Shown: positions 23,915 through 31,843 of the stretch, one piece after another
Layout of the letters: every line of letters begins with the position of its first letter
Position numbering within the stretch: the stretch's first letter is position 1
NCBI GenBank assembly: GCA_016840165.1
Contig: JAEOSU010000038.1
Coordinates: 1 to 64,000 of the forward strand
Direction of reading: 5' to 3'
DNA: 64,000 bases
DNA from: Promethearchaeota archaeon
GTDB lineage: Archaea > Asgardarchaeota > Lokiarchaeia > Sigyniarchaeales > SOKP01
Program-made: the position numbers and the translations under genes
The notes under the pieces: model-generated
The model's input: the letters and a program-made list of their open reading frames with translations, nothing else
Database searches by the model: none
What the model was told of the DNA's origin: nothing

Positions 23915-25441
23915 ATGGTTCTTAGTGCTCAACCTCTTATAATTTGGTTTTGGCTTTATTGGAGGATCTTTTCTGTTGATGATGTACTCTTTTATATATT
24001 ATTTCCTGTTTGGTTTATTATTGGATTATTCGTTTTCATACTATCTTCAATTATCGTCGCAAGATTCTTCTTATTTTTTGCAAATTTATTGCATAAACCA
24101 CAAGAGGGGGTTTTTACAAGGAGTAACGATGATAAAGATTATTGTTATTGGAGTCTGAGAGCAATAATTAGAAAATGGCCTGTTTGGTTAATTCGACAAT
24201 TTTCTTTACCATTTTTTGAAATACTTGCTTATAAAATTCTTGGAATTAAAACCTCATTTTCTAATGCCCTAGACAACGCATGGGTTGATTGTGAGTTTAT
24301 TGAAATGGGGAAAAATGCAAGAATTGGCCAGGGAAGTTTAATTATGTCAAATATTATTGTTAGCGATAAATTAATAATAAAAAAAGTACTTATCGGAGAT
24401 AATGTTATCATTGGTGCTCATGTTTTAATCCTTCCTGGTACAATAATTGGAGATAATACAATCGTTGACTCTAATGGGCTTACGTTAATTAATCAGAAAT
24501 TAGAGGCTAATTCTATTTATAGCGGCAATCCAGCTAAGAAATATATGACTAATGATGCGATTAAAAAGATAGAAGGTATAGAGAAATTTTCACTCACGAT
24601 AGATCCAATAAAAGATATAGAGAAAACTTTTTTACGGGAGGAAGTTAAAGAATTATCAGTACCATTCCACTTCTATGTTATTACGGGATTTATCATCATT
24701 GCTTTCTCTTTTGTCATACCTGGAATTTTATTTTTCATCGTTGTTTTTGGATTAGTTGTTCCTCATTTATTTAATACACCCTTAATTCTTACGACTTTCC
24801 TTAATCCAAAACCTTATTTCATAATGATCTCCACCCCAATATTGTTTATTGGACTCTATTTATTACATCTTTTTTTTGTAGCTCTTTTTACCCGTTGGTT
24901 TTATAAAGTAGCAGATGCACGAGGAGCATCCCAAGGTATTTACGACCGAAATTTAGATGAAAGTTCCGAGGCATTGGATTATTATCATTTTAGAGCCTTC
25001 TTACTGAAGTACCCGGTATTCGCTTATTCTCGTTCGCCCTTTCCTTGGTTACTTAATTGGGAATTAAGATTTATTAGATCAAACAAAATAGGAAAGAATA
25101 CTGTATTAGAAGAAACGTTCCTTCATAGTCATATCAATTTTGGGAAAAATTGTTATCTTGGCACATCCTCCCACATAACTAATCATCTGGTTGATGGAGT
25201 ATATGGTTCAGAAAACCTTACATTTATAGGAGTCTCGATTGATGATAATTCTGTGTTAAATTCTATAACTGGTGGTTTGCCTGGAACTAAAATTGGAAAA
25301 AATTCAACATTATTACCTAGCTGTACAACGATAAAGTTTGATAAACTCGGCTCCAATGGTATATATGCTGGTTTCCCTGCCAGAAAATTAACGAAAGAAG
25401 AAGTTTTAAAATATCTAGGAGGTGAATATTCTGGAGAATGA
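23915..25441 (+). CDS. Membrane protein with two left-handed beta-helix (hexapeptide) acyltransferase-like domains
   Basis: 508 residues from ATG 23915. Two tandem copies of the same layout: two membrane spans, a linker with the pattern 'K..Y..R..(K/L)(Y/W)P', and a short hexapeptide left-handed beta-helix (first: 'KVLIGDNVIIGAHVLILPGT', ending YSGNPAKKY; second: 'LTFIGVSIDDNSVLNSITGG', ending YAGFPARKL). The G.PA(R/K)K end is typical of hexapeptide acyltransferases and of the C-terminal region of Pls-type NRPS-linked proteins. Substrate unknown; a membrane or cell-surface acylation role is possible. The frame is open upstream to 23822 and encodes SL..GPRTTNT, like the paralogue at 25422, so the true start is probably upstream at a non-AUG codon (ATT 23828 or 23834). 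Confidence 0.8.
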   Translation: MVLSAQPLIIWFWLYWRIFSVDDVLFYILFPVWFIIGLFVFILSSIIVARFFLFFANLLHKPQEGVFTRSNDDKDYCYWSLRAIIRKWPVWLIRQFSLPFFEILAYKILGIKTSFSNALDNAWVDCEFIEMGKNARIGQGSLIMSNIIVSDKLIIKKVLIGDNVIIGAHVLILPGTIIGDNTIVDSNGLTLINQKLEANSIYSGNPAKKYMTNDAIKKIEGIEKFSLTIDPIKDIEKTFLREEVKELSVPFHFYVITGFIIIAFSFVIPGILFFIVVFGLVVPHLFNTPLILTTFLNPKPYFIMISTPILFIGLYLLHLFFVALFTRWFYKVADARGASQGIYDRNLDESSEALDYYHFRAFLLKYPVFAYSRSPFPWLLNWELRFIRSNKIGKNTVLEETFLHSHINFGKNCYLGTSSHITNHLVDGVYGSENLTFIGVSIDDNSVLNSITGGLPGTKIGKNSTLLPSCTTIKFDKLGSNGIYAGFPARKLTKEEVLKYLGGEYSGE

Positions 25442-26306
25442 AAAGGTACCCAATTTTCCCAATTCTTTAGACATAACGAAATATCCCATTACTACCAATA
25501 CTTTCAGATGGTCATTTACCGCTTCATTGCTTTCAATTATCCTTCATATTTTATCCTTCTTTATTCCATCGGTTATGATTATGACGTTCTTTAGCTTTGC
25601 AATGGACTCTTTCTTTTTCCATTGGCGAGTATTTATAATATTTTTAGATGTATTAGCATGGTGGGGTATTTACATATTAGTAAGCTTGTTTATGGGGAAA
25701 ATGACTTTAATTATACTTAAAATGCTCCATATGCCTAAAGAGGGATTATTTAAGCTCGATCATAAAAATAAAGATTATAAGTATTATTGTCTTCGATATT
25801 CCGTAAAGAAATTTATATTTTGGATTTGGAATAATTTTTGTTTTCCATGGGCGTCAAATCTCGCATTTAAGCTATGTGATATGAGAGTAGATTATAAAAG
25901 TACACTTTTTGATGGGTGGAGCGATTTAGAATTTATATATTATGGCAATAATATGATGATTGGGCAAGGTGCTGTAGTATTATCGAGTGTAATAATCAGA
26001 ATTGATAATATTGACTACCTGTTTATAAAAAAAGTAATTATTGGTGACCATGTTGTATTAGGAGGGCATTCGATTGTTGCTCCTGGGACTATCATAGGAA
26101 AAGGGACTACTTTAGGGATTTGGGCCGTAACACATATCGGTCAGAGATTAGAACCAAATTACATTTATATTGGGAAACCTGCCCGTAAGTATCAACCAAC
26201 GGATAAAGCCCGGGAGGAAAGTAAAAAAGTTCTAATTCGAAGATTAGTTGATACAGGGGAAAGGATTCCTTTTGATATTAAATCTCTTGAAAAAGATTCA
26301 GATTAG
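25422..26306 (+). CDS. Membrane-bound hexapeptide acyltransferase-like protein, single unit
   Basis: 294 residues from GTG 25422. One unit of the architecture seen twice in the upstream gene: two membrane helices (about 30-57, 68-100), 'LRYSVKKFIFWIWNNFCFPW', then hexapeptide repeats (IIGDHVVLGGHSIVAPG, TIIGKGTTLGIWAV) ending YIGKPARKY. It overlaps the upstream gene by 20 bp and is surely co-transcribed. The GTG is itself part of a perfect AGGAGGTGA Shine-Dalgarno (25417-25425), so initiation more likely occurs at an in-frame ATT (25428) or CTG (25431). Confidence 0.82.
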   Translation: MNILENEKVPNFPNSLDITKYPITTNTFRWSFTASLLSIILHILSFFIPSVMIMTFFSFAMDSFFFHWRVFIIFLDVLAWWGIYILVSLFMGKMTLIILKMLHMPKEGLFKLDHKNKDYKYYCLRYSVKKFIFWIWNNFCFPWASNLAFKLCDMRVDYKSTLFDGWSDLEFIYYGNNMMIGQGAVVLSSVIIRIDNIDYLFIKKVIIGDHVVLGGHSIVAPGTIIGKGTTLGIWAVTHIGQRLEPNYIYIGKPARKYQPTDKAREESKKVLIRRLVDTGERIPFDIKSLEKDSD

Positions 26307-26323
26307 AATTAATATTAATAGTA

Positions 26324-27031
26324 TTATTCTATTTTAAAATAACTTTTAGCTTTTTTATGTTTAAACCATATTATGGATATTGAAGCGATTATTGTGGCAA
26401 ATAAAAAAAAATTACCAAAGGGAACAACCACCACGACTTCTGATTCTACTAATTCCCATCGAAATATAGTGGTCTTATTAGTGATCTTTTCGATAAGTGT
26501 GGAAATGCCATTTGAGTTATAGGTGATTTCCACGGTAGTGGTATTTTGATAATCTAAGAGGAGCGTAGAATTAATGAACGAATAATTAAGAGGTCCTGAG
26601 CTTTCAAGAGCATCACCAATCAAAGTTAAATTCACTGGTGTAGGAACAATAAGAGGTAAGGCATCTTGATATGCAATTTCTGACCAATTAAGATAATTTT
26701 GTGAAAAATTATATGCCATATAAAACGTGTTTTCTTTTTCATAAATCCATACGAAATTGTGATAATAAGCTAAGGTATAATTTACAATGAGACAATTGGG
26801 TCCATCAGACCAAGTATCATTATATATGTCAGTAACCGTGAACCTTATATAGGGAAAACCAGTATAAGGAGATTCAGTAGCATTTAAAGTCTCCCAACGT
26901 AGACTCTCTCCCTGTTCTAATGGAAATGTTGAGTCATAAATCGTAATTTGGCCGAGAGAAAGGGGACTAATGCCAATTCTTATTAAGAGGGTAAAGATCA
27001 AGGCTATAGTGATAAATTTCCAAGTTCTCAT
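26324..27031 (-). CDS. Exported membrane-anchored protein of unknown function
   Basis: 235 residues. N-terminal signal peptide (WKFITIALIFTLLIRIGI), an extracytoplasmic beta-rich part with many N-x-S/T sequons, and a C-terminal membrane span (about 204-225: VVVVPFGNFFLFATIIASIS) with a short basic tail KHKKAKS. Not recognised by family; the layout (signal, beta domain, C-terminal anchor) is common for Asgard surface proteins. Convergent with the acyltransferase gene pair, 17 bp apart. Confidence 0.7.
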   Translation of the reverse strand: MRTWKFITIALIFTLLIRIGISPLSLGQITIYDSTFPLEQGESLRWETLNATESPYTGFPYIRFTVTDIYNDTWSDGPNCLIVNYTLAYYHNFVWIYEKENTFYMAYNFSQNYLNWSEIAYQDALPLIVPTPVNLTLIGDALESSGPLNYSFINSTLLLDYQNTTTVEITYNSNGISTLIEKITNKTTIFRWELVESEVVVVVPFGNFFLFATIIASISIIWFKHKKAKSYFKIE

Positions 27032-27188
27032 AATAAACTAAAATATAATTATAATTTGATTTTTTTAAGTCTATCTGATTGTAATAATCATATCAATATA
27101 TTACTTTTAAATCTAAACATATTTAATCCCAACAAATTAATTATCAGATATATTATGTTAAGAAAGAAAAAAAAGGTAAATTATGATT

Positions 27189-28592
27189 TTACATTCGTTC
27201 CATTTCTTGTAGCTTTTTATGCTTTTTATCATGGAGAATAAGGATCTCTTTTCTAATATTGTCCCAGTACTCTCCTCTTATCGGATAGAATTTGAGTATC
27301 AACGCGGATAATAGCAGTGCTATTCCAGGAATAAGTAATGTGAATGATCGAATAGATAAAAATGCTTCAAATGGTTGGTTGAGATTAGGTGGGTTATTTC
27401 CAACTCTAGGTATAAATCCGGATAAGTTAAGTAATAATGTAGGTATAATAATAGCTATACTTTGTGCTGGTTTAGTTACTAAAGCATTAATTCCGAAAAA
27501 AGCTGCTTCTCGACGTACGCCAGTCTTTAGCTCATCTTCATCAATAGTTTGAGCAAATAATAGATCGTTAAAAATTAATGGTCCAACGAAACCAATTCCC
27601 GCAATAAGTAAACAAATATAGACAGATTCAGCTAATAAATATGAGAAGAAGAACGCAGCAATTAAGCTTACCCCACCAATAACTAAAAGAATTTGATCAC
27701 TTTTCACCACACCCCATTTTTTAGCCAATCGAGGTGTAAACCATATTCCGATTAACAGAGGAATGAAAATAAAAACCAATAGAATCAAAGATGATTGTTG
27801 AACGATATAGTCTGCTAACCAGAATACCGCACTAAGAATACTGGACTGAAAGAATATTACCATAAAGTTTGCCGTTATAAGAATAAGAAAGGATTTACTT
27901 TTGAAGGTGTATTTTAAAGCTTCAATTAATCCAAGAGGTTCATCTACTTTAGTAAATTCAGGTCGTTCTTTAAACTTATAGGTAGTAATGATTATTGCTA
28001 TCGATCCAATTATACCTACTACTATCATTGAGATAAGTAGTAATTCCCTTGAGATATTACGAAATAGTTCTGGTATAATAAATCCTAAAATCATCCCTAT
28101 TAGGTTAAAGAAAGAAGCAAAAACTTTTAATTTATTTCTCTCGGGTTCATCCTCCGTTATCTCTGGTAGAAGAGCAGAATAAACAAGAAATACTATTGTA
28201 TATGCTGTATCATAAAGACAAGTAGTAATCACCATCCAAATAAAAACCGCCCAAACCCCACTAGTTATATCGGGTGAGAACCAAATTAAAACGAAAGTCA
28301 ATCCTAAAAATGGAGCTGTATATCGCATGAATGGTATACGTCTTCCTTTTCGCGCTCTCGAGCGATCTGAGAGAATACCAAATATTGGATCATTAAATGC
28401 GTTAACTAATAGAAATATGATTTGAATATAAAATACAACTATTCCTTCACTTGAAAGTCCTAGATAATCATTATAGAAGATATTTATTAATGCCGCATAA
28501 ATTCCATTTATTAAAGCCCCTCCAAAACTCGCAGATGCCCAATAAGCTCGCTCTTTTGGTGAGAATTTTGGTGCTTCTAATGTTGTTTCCAT
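27189..28592 (-). CDS. MFS transporter, GPH (glycoside-pentoside-hexuronide:cation symporter) type
   Basis: 467 residues with twelve predicted membrane helices. GPH/MelB-family signs: 'FNDPIFGILSDRSRARKGRR' in the helix 2-3 loop, the paired loop 'RREAAFFGINALVTKPAQS' in the second half and Asp-rich 'TIDEDELKTG'. Members import sugars, sugar acids or lipids with a cation. A paralogue with the same motifs is at 42769. No catabolic genes flank it, so the substrate is unknown. Confidence 0.9.
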   Translation of the reverse strand: METTLEAPKFSPKERAYWASASFGGALINGIYAALINIFYNDYLGLSSEGIVVFYIQIIFLLVNAFNDPIFGILSDRSRARKGRRIPFMRYTAPFLGLTFVLIWFSPDITSGVWAVFIWMVITTCLYDTAYTIVFLVYSALLPEITEDEPERNKLKVFASFFNLIGMILGFIIPELFRNISRELLLISMIVVGIIGSIAIIITTYKFKERPEFTKVDEPLGLIEALKYTFKSKSFLILITANFMVIFFQSSILSAVFWLADYIVQQSSLILLVFIFIPLLIGIWFTPRLAKKWGVVKSDQILLVIGGVSLIAAFFFSYLLAESVYICLLIAGIGFVGPLIFNDLLFAQTIDEDELKTGVRREAAFFGINALVTKPAQSIAIIIPTLLLNLSGFIPRVGNNPPNLNQPFEAFLSIRSFTLLIPGIALLLSALILKFYPIRGEYWDNIRKEILILHDKKHKKLQEMERM

Positions 28593-28769
28593 TTTATTAT
28601 CTCACTTTTTTTATAAATTATTGTATGGATTATTATTTGAGTTTTGAACTTTAAAAGATTTTCTTTTATAAAATCAACTACTAGCTTATCTATATATGAT
28701 ATAGTAAAATTATTTAATTTAATAAGAGTTAATTGATCTTAACAATAATTTTTAGATGATTAATGAAGA

Positions 28770-29516
28770 ATGAAGAAACTCGTCTTATTACGGCATGGAG
28801 AGAGTATCTGGAATAAAGAGAATAGGTTTACAGGATGGACTGATGTTGATTTATCAGAAAAAGGTATTGAGGAAGCAAAAAAAGCAGGAAGGATACTCAA
28901 AAAAGAAGGATATACTTTTGATGTTGCTTATACTTCAGTATTAAAACGAGGAATACGAACATTATGGATTGTACTAGATGAGATGGATTTGATGTGGATC
29001 CCAGTCTATCGATCTTGGAGGCTTAATGAACGCCATTACGGTGCATTACAAGGCCTCAATAAAAAAGAATTAGCGGAAAAAATTGGTGAAGACGAAGTAC
29101 AAATTCTTAGAAGGAGTTATGATGTTCCTCCACCACCACTTAAAACCTCTGATCCACGTTATCCTGGAAATGATCCACGATATGCAGATCTTAGTCGACA
29201 AGAAATTCCTTTGACTGAATGTCTAAAGGATACTGTTGAGCGATTTTTACCCTATTGGCAGGAAGTTATTGTCCCTACTATCAAAGAGGGTAAAAAGGTA
29301 TTAATATCGGCTCATGGAAACAGTCTTCGTGCTCTTGTAAAATATTTGGATAATATGACGGAAGATAAGATTATTAAACTCAACATTCCTACCGGAATTC
29401 CACTTATTTATGAATTAAATGATGACGATCTTAAACCAATTAGACATTATTACCTTGGAGATCCAGAAGAAATAGAACAGGCAATATCCTCAGTAGAAGA
29501 TCAAGGAAAAGCATGA
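28770..29516 (+). CDS. gpmA: 2,3-bisphosphoglycerate-dependent phosphoglycerate mutase
   Basis: 248 residues, the usual length of bacterial GpmA (about 250). Catalytic [10 protein letters not shown] (His9, Arg8), [27 protein letters not shown] with the proton-donor Glu, and the second catalytic His in [14 protein letters not shown]. It interconverts 3- and 2-phosphoglycerate in glycolysis/gluconeogenesis. Archaea mostly use the cofactor-independent type, so a dPGM of this bacterial kind suggests ancestral horizontal transfer. The alpha/beta hydrolase starts 37 nt downstream and may share the transcript. Confidence 0.95.
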   Translation: MKKLVLLRHGESIWNKENRFTGWTDVDLSEKGIEEAKKAGRILKKEGYTFDVAYTSVLKRGIRTLWIVLDEMDLMWIPVYRSWRLNERHYGALQGLNKKELAEKIGEDEVQILRRSYDVPPPPLKTSDPRYPGNDPRYADLSRQEIPLTECLKDTVERFLPYWQEVIVPTIKEGKKVLISAHGNSLRALVKYLDNMTEDKIIKLNIPTGIPLIYELNDDDLKPIRHYYLGDPEEIEQAISSVEDQGKA

Positions 29517-29552
29517 TAATAACCAACTAGAAACGAAAACGGATTAAAAATA

Positions 29553-30338
29553 ATGAATGTGAAAAAAATAATTAATAATCCAGCCATTTCAAGAACAATA
29601 TTTTATCCTAGAAAAGTTCCAATTCCAAGCAACTTAGAATCAAATATTAAACCTTTTGATTTGAAAATAGGATCAAATATAATAATTGGGGGTTATTTTT
29701 TTTTGAATGATAACACTCTCCCCTCTATATTACTCTTTCATGGAAATGGTGAAGTTGCATTGGAATACTCCTACTTTGCCCCGATGTTTTTTAATTGTGG
29801 TGTAAACTTAGCTGTGGCAGACTTTAGAGGCTATGGTCATAGTAATGATCAGCCTTCTTATACAAGCTTAATTGATGATGCTGTTTTAATCTATAAGAAA
29901 TTTCAAAATTGGTTAGATAGTGGTTCATACAACCCCAAAACTTTTGTCTTTGGTAGATCATTAGGAAGTATATGTGCCGCAGAAATTGGCTCAAAAGAGT
30001 TAGATCATCTGAGAGGAATAATTTTTGAAAGCGGATTCGCAAGTACTTATAATCTGATCAAACATTTTGGAATAGATATCCCAACCCTTACACCAGATTT
30101 AATAAGTCCTTATTCAAACGATACTCGAATCCGAAAATTTCATTATCCCACATTAATAATTCATGGCACTTCTGATTTTATCATTCCAACTTCGGAGGGG
30201 GAATTAATTTATAAAAATTTACCTAATGACGTTGAAAAGCAGCTTATTTTAATTGAGGGTGCCACACATAACAATATTATTACATTTAAAGAGGAATATT
30301 TTGAACCTCTAAAGAAATTTATCCATAAATATATGTAA
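29553..30338 (+). CDS. Alpha/beta hydrolase
   Basis: 261 residues. Oxyanion-hole LLFHGNGEVA (about 60-69), DFRGYGHSN, nucleophile elbow FGRSLGSICA (Ser136), Asp in HGTSDFIIP and His in EGATHNN complete the triad. It resembles serine-aminopeptidase/lysophospholipase-like (Hydrolase_4) proteins. No signal peptide, so cytoplasmic; probable esterase, thioesterase or lipase. Substrate not known. Confidence 0.88.
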   Translation: MNVKKIINNPAISRTIFYPRKVPIPSNLESNIKPFDLKIGSNIIIGGYFFLNDNTLPSILLFHGNGEVALEYSYFAPMFFNCGVNLAVADFRGYGHSNDQPSYTSLIDDAVLIYKKFQNWLDSGSYNPKTFVFGRSLGSICAAEIGSKELDHLRGIIFESGFASTYNLIKHFGIDIPTLTPDLISPYSNDTRIRKFHYPTLIIHGTSDFIIPTSEGELIYKNLPNDVEKQLILIEGATHNNIITFKEEYFEPLKKFIHKYM

Positions 30339-30482
30339 AAAGCCTAATTTTGAATTCTTCATTTTGGATTTTTAGTTTATTTATTTATTAATTGTCTTAT
30401 GGGAGAAACATTTATATATAAGAGCAAATAGCTTATTGTAACTCGAAATCTAATTAAATAATATATAAAGTGATCAATTAAA

Positions 30483-30878
30483 ATGGCAGGACAAATCTCT
30501 AAACAATTAAAAATATTGTTTCTTGTACATTTTTTTGTATGCATCATTCTGGGATTAGTCTTTTTAATCTTTGTTGAATCATTTACAGATTTAATTCAAT
30601 GGCCTAATGTAGATCCGGTGGCTGGGCGATTACTAGGTGCTTCGTTGTTAGCATTTTCTACAAGCTCCCTACTTGCATGGAGAGAAACAGAATGGTTGAA
30701 AGTGAAACTCATTGTCCAGATGGAAATAGTATGGTGTGCTGTTGGATCTATAGTGCTTTTAATATGTGTTTTCACGCCCATTTTTTTACTCCCCTTTTTC
30801 ACATGGGTGTTCATCGTTCTACTTCTATTTTTCCTTATTGTATTCGTCTGGTTCTACTTTCAACAAGAAAAGGATTAA
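30483..30878 (+). CDS. Small four-helix membrane protein
   Basis: 131 residues with four hydrophobic helices (about 10-30, 45-65, 75-95, 103-126) and a conserved-looking 'VDPVAGRLLGASLLAFSTSS' loop. Not recognised by function; similar small four-span proteins are common in archaea. A TATA-like TTTATATATAAG lies at about 30409-30420. Confidence 0.7.
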   Translation: MAGQISKQLKILFLVHFFVCIILGLVFLIFVESFTDLIQWPNVDPVAGRLLGASLLAFSTSSLLAWRETEWLKVKLIVQMEIVWCAVGSIVLLICVFTPIFLLPFFTWVFIVLLLFFLIVFVWFYFQQEKD

Positions 30879-31041
30879 TTTGACTTAAAATTTAATAAAT
30901 TTTTTTATTTTTTTCCTTTAATATCCTTTTTTCGATTATATTAATCATTGGACTAAGAATCCTTTTAGTACTAAATAACATTTTGAAATCTTGAACAAGA
31001 ATAAGATCAGTATGAAATTAAAAGGGAGTTGATATGATAAA

Positions 31042-31326
31042 ATGAATTACTGCCCCAATTGTGGAGCTAACTTGAAACATTTTGTAAATTTAGAACCAAA
31101 TTTTTGTCCTAAGTGTGGAGTTAGATTAATAAAAAAAAATAAATACTGCTCAATTCGCATTCAATGTGCAATTTGCCATGAATATGTAGAAATTAATGCG
31201 AAAAAAATTATCTGTTCTTATTGTGGGAGCTCCTTCCATGAATCATGTGTTCGTAGATGGATTTTACAACATAATTCTTGTCCTTTATGTCAAAATATAT
31301 ATATTATTCCCAAATCTAAAAGCTAA
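31042..31326 (+). CDS. Zinc-ribbon plus RING-like zinc-finger protein
   Basis: 94 residues. N-terminal zinc ribbon (Cys4, Cys7, Cys22, Cys25). C-terminal cross-brace-type finger with ligands Cys42, Cys45, Cys58, Cys61, His66, Cys69, Cys80, Cys83 and the diagnostic Trp73, in the arrangement 'FHESCVRRWILQHNSCPLC'. The ligand order C4HC3 matches RING variants, and the spacing and Trp match RING-H2 E3 ligases. In eukaryotes and some Asgard archaea such proteins transfer ubiquitin; no ubiquitin, E1 or E2 gene is in the window, so E3 activity is an inference. Stand-alone gene. Confidence 0.8.
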   Translation: MNYCPNCGANLKHFVNLEPNFCPKCGVRLIKKNKYCSIRIQCAICHEYVEINAKKIICSYCGSSFHESCVRRWILQHNSCPLCQNIYIIPKSKS

Positions 31327-31375
31327 GTTCCTTAAGATTTCAAATTCTATTTTCTTTAAATAATACCTAATTCTA

Positions 31376-31843
31376 TTAGATAAAAAAACCCTTAACAATT
31401 AGAATTGCCCCAATATTTATTAAAATTAGTGCAACGCTTTCAATTGCTATTAGATCGATAATTCCTCCAATTAAATTGACAATGAGTCCTATAACTACTA
31501 TAATTATCCCTAAAAAAAACCATTGTATTCTTCTTTTAGTTTCTCCTTCTGTTTTTCCAGTAATGATTGCATATTTGTATAAGACATAGATAAGCAATCC
31601 TACTCTGCTTATATTTACAAATGCATGCCAAATATCAGGAGTTATTGTATTGATAACTCCCTGTTCATATAACACTGGATCTGGATATGGTCTCCAGATA
31701 AAGTATCCGAAACTTAAAATTACCAAGATAATTATCATAATTCCTAAATATTTTAGATTTAATGCCACTTTTTGGGATTTTTCCAATATAAGAACAGTCA
31801 TTATCAGAGAGATAGAGACGTTCCGTGAAGCAAAATTAACCAA
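31376..31843 (-). CDS. Membrane protein, probably a 5'-truncated 7TM protein
   Basis: 155 residues as an open frame, but the first 14 are antisense to the facing TIR gene and are unlikely to be real; ATG 31801 (MTVLILEK) is the next start. The rest has four hydrophobic helices and ends in 'ETKRRIQWFFLGIIIVVIGL' plus a last pair of spans. This layout matches the C-terminal half of the 7TM protein at 35305-36021 (RKSRQSSGELKRKFLYLSLG and last two spans). So it looks like the 3' half of such a gene, cut at about 31,800 where it meets the TIR gene head to head. Confidence 0.55.
   Translation of the reverse strand: MVNFASRNVSISLIMTVLILEKSQKVALNLKYLGIMIIILVILSFGYFIWRPYPDPVLYEQGVINTITPDIWHAFVNISRVGLLIYVLYKYAIITGKTEGETKRRIQWFFLGIIIVVIGLIVNLIGGIIDLIAIESVALILINIGAILIVKGFFI

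Noticed and set aside
30339..30482. Possible tRNA or small RNA in AT-rich gaps
   Set aside because: I looked for cloverleaf arms and the T-loop GGTTCRA in the longer gaps and saw none; no RNA gene can be supported.
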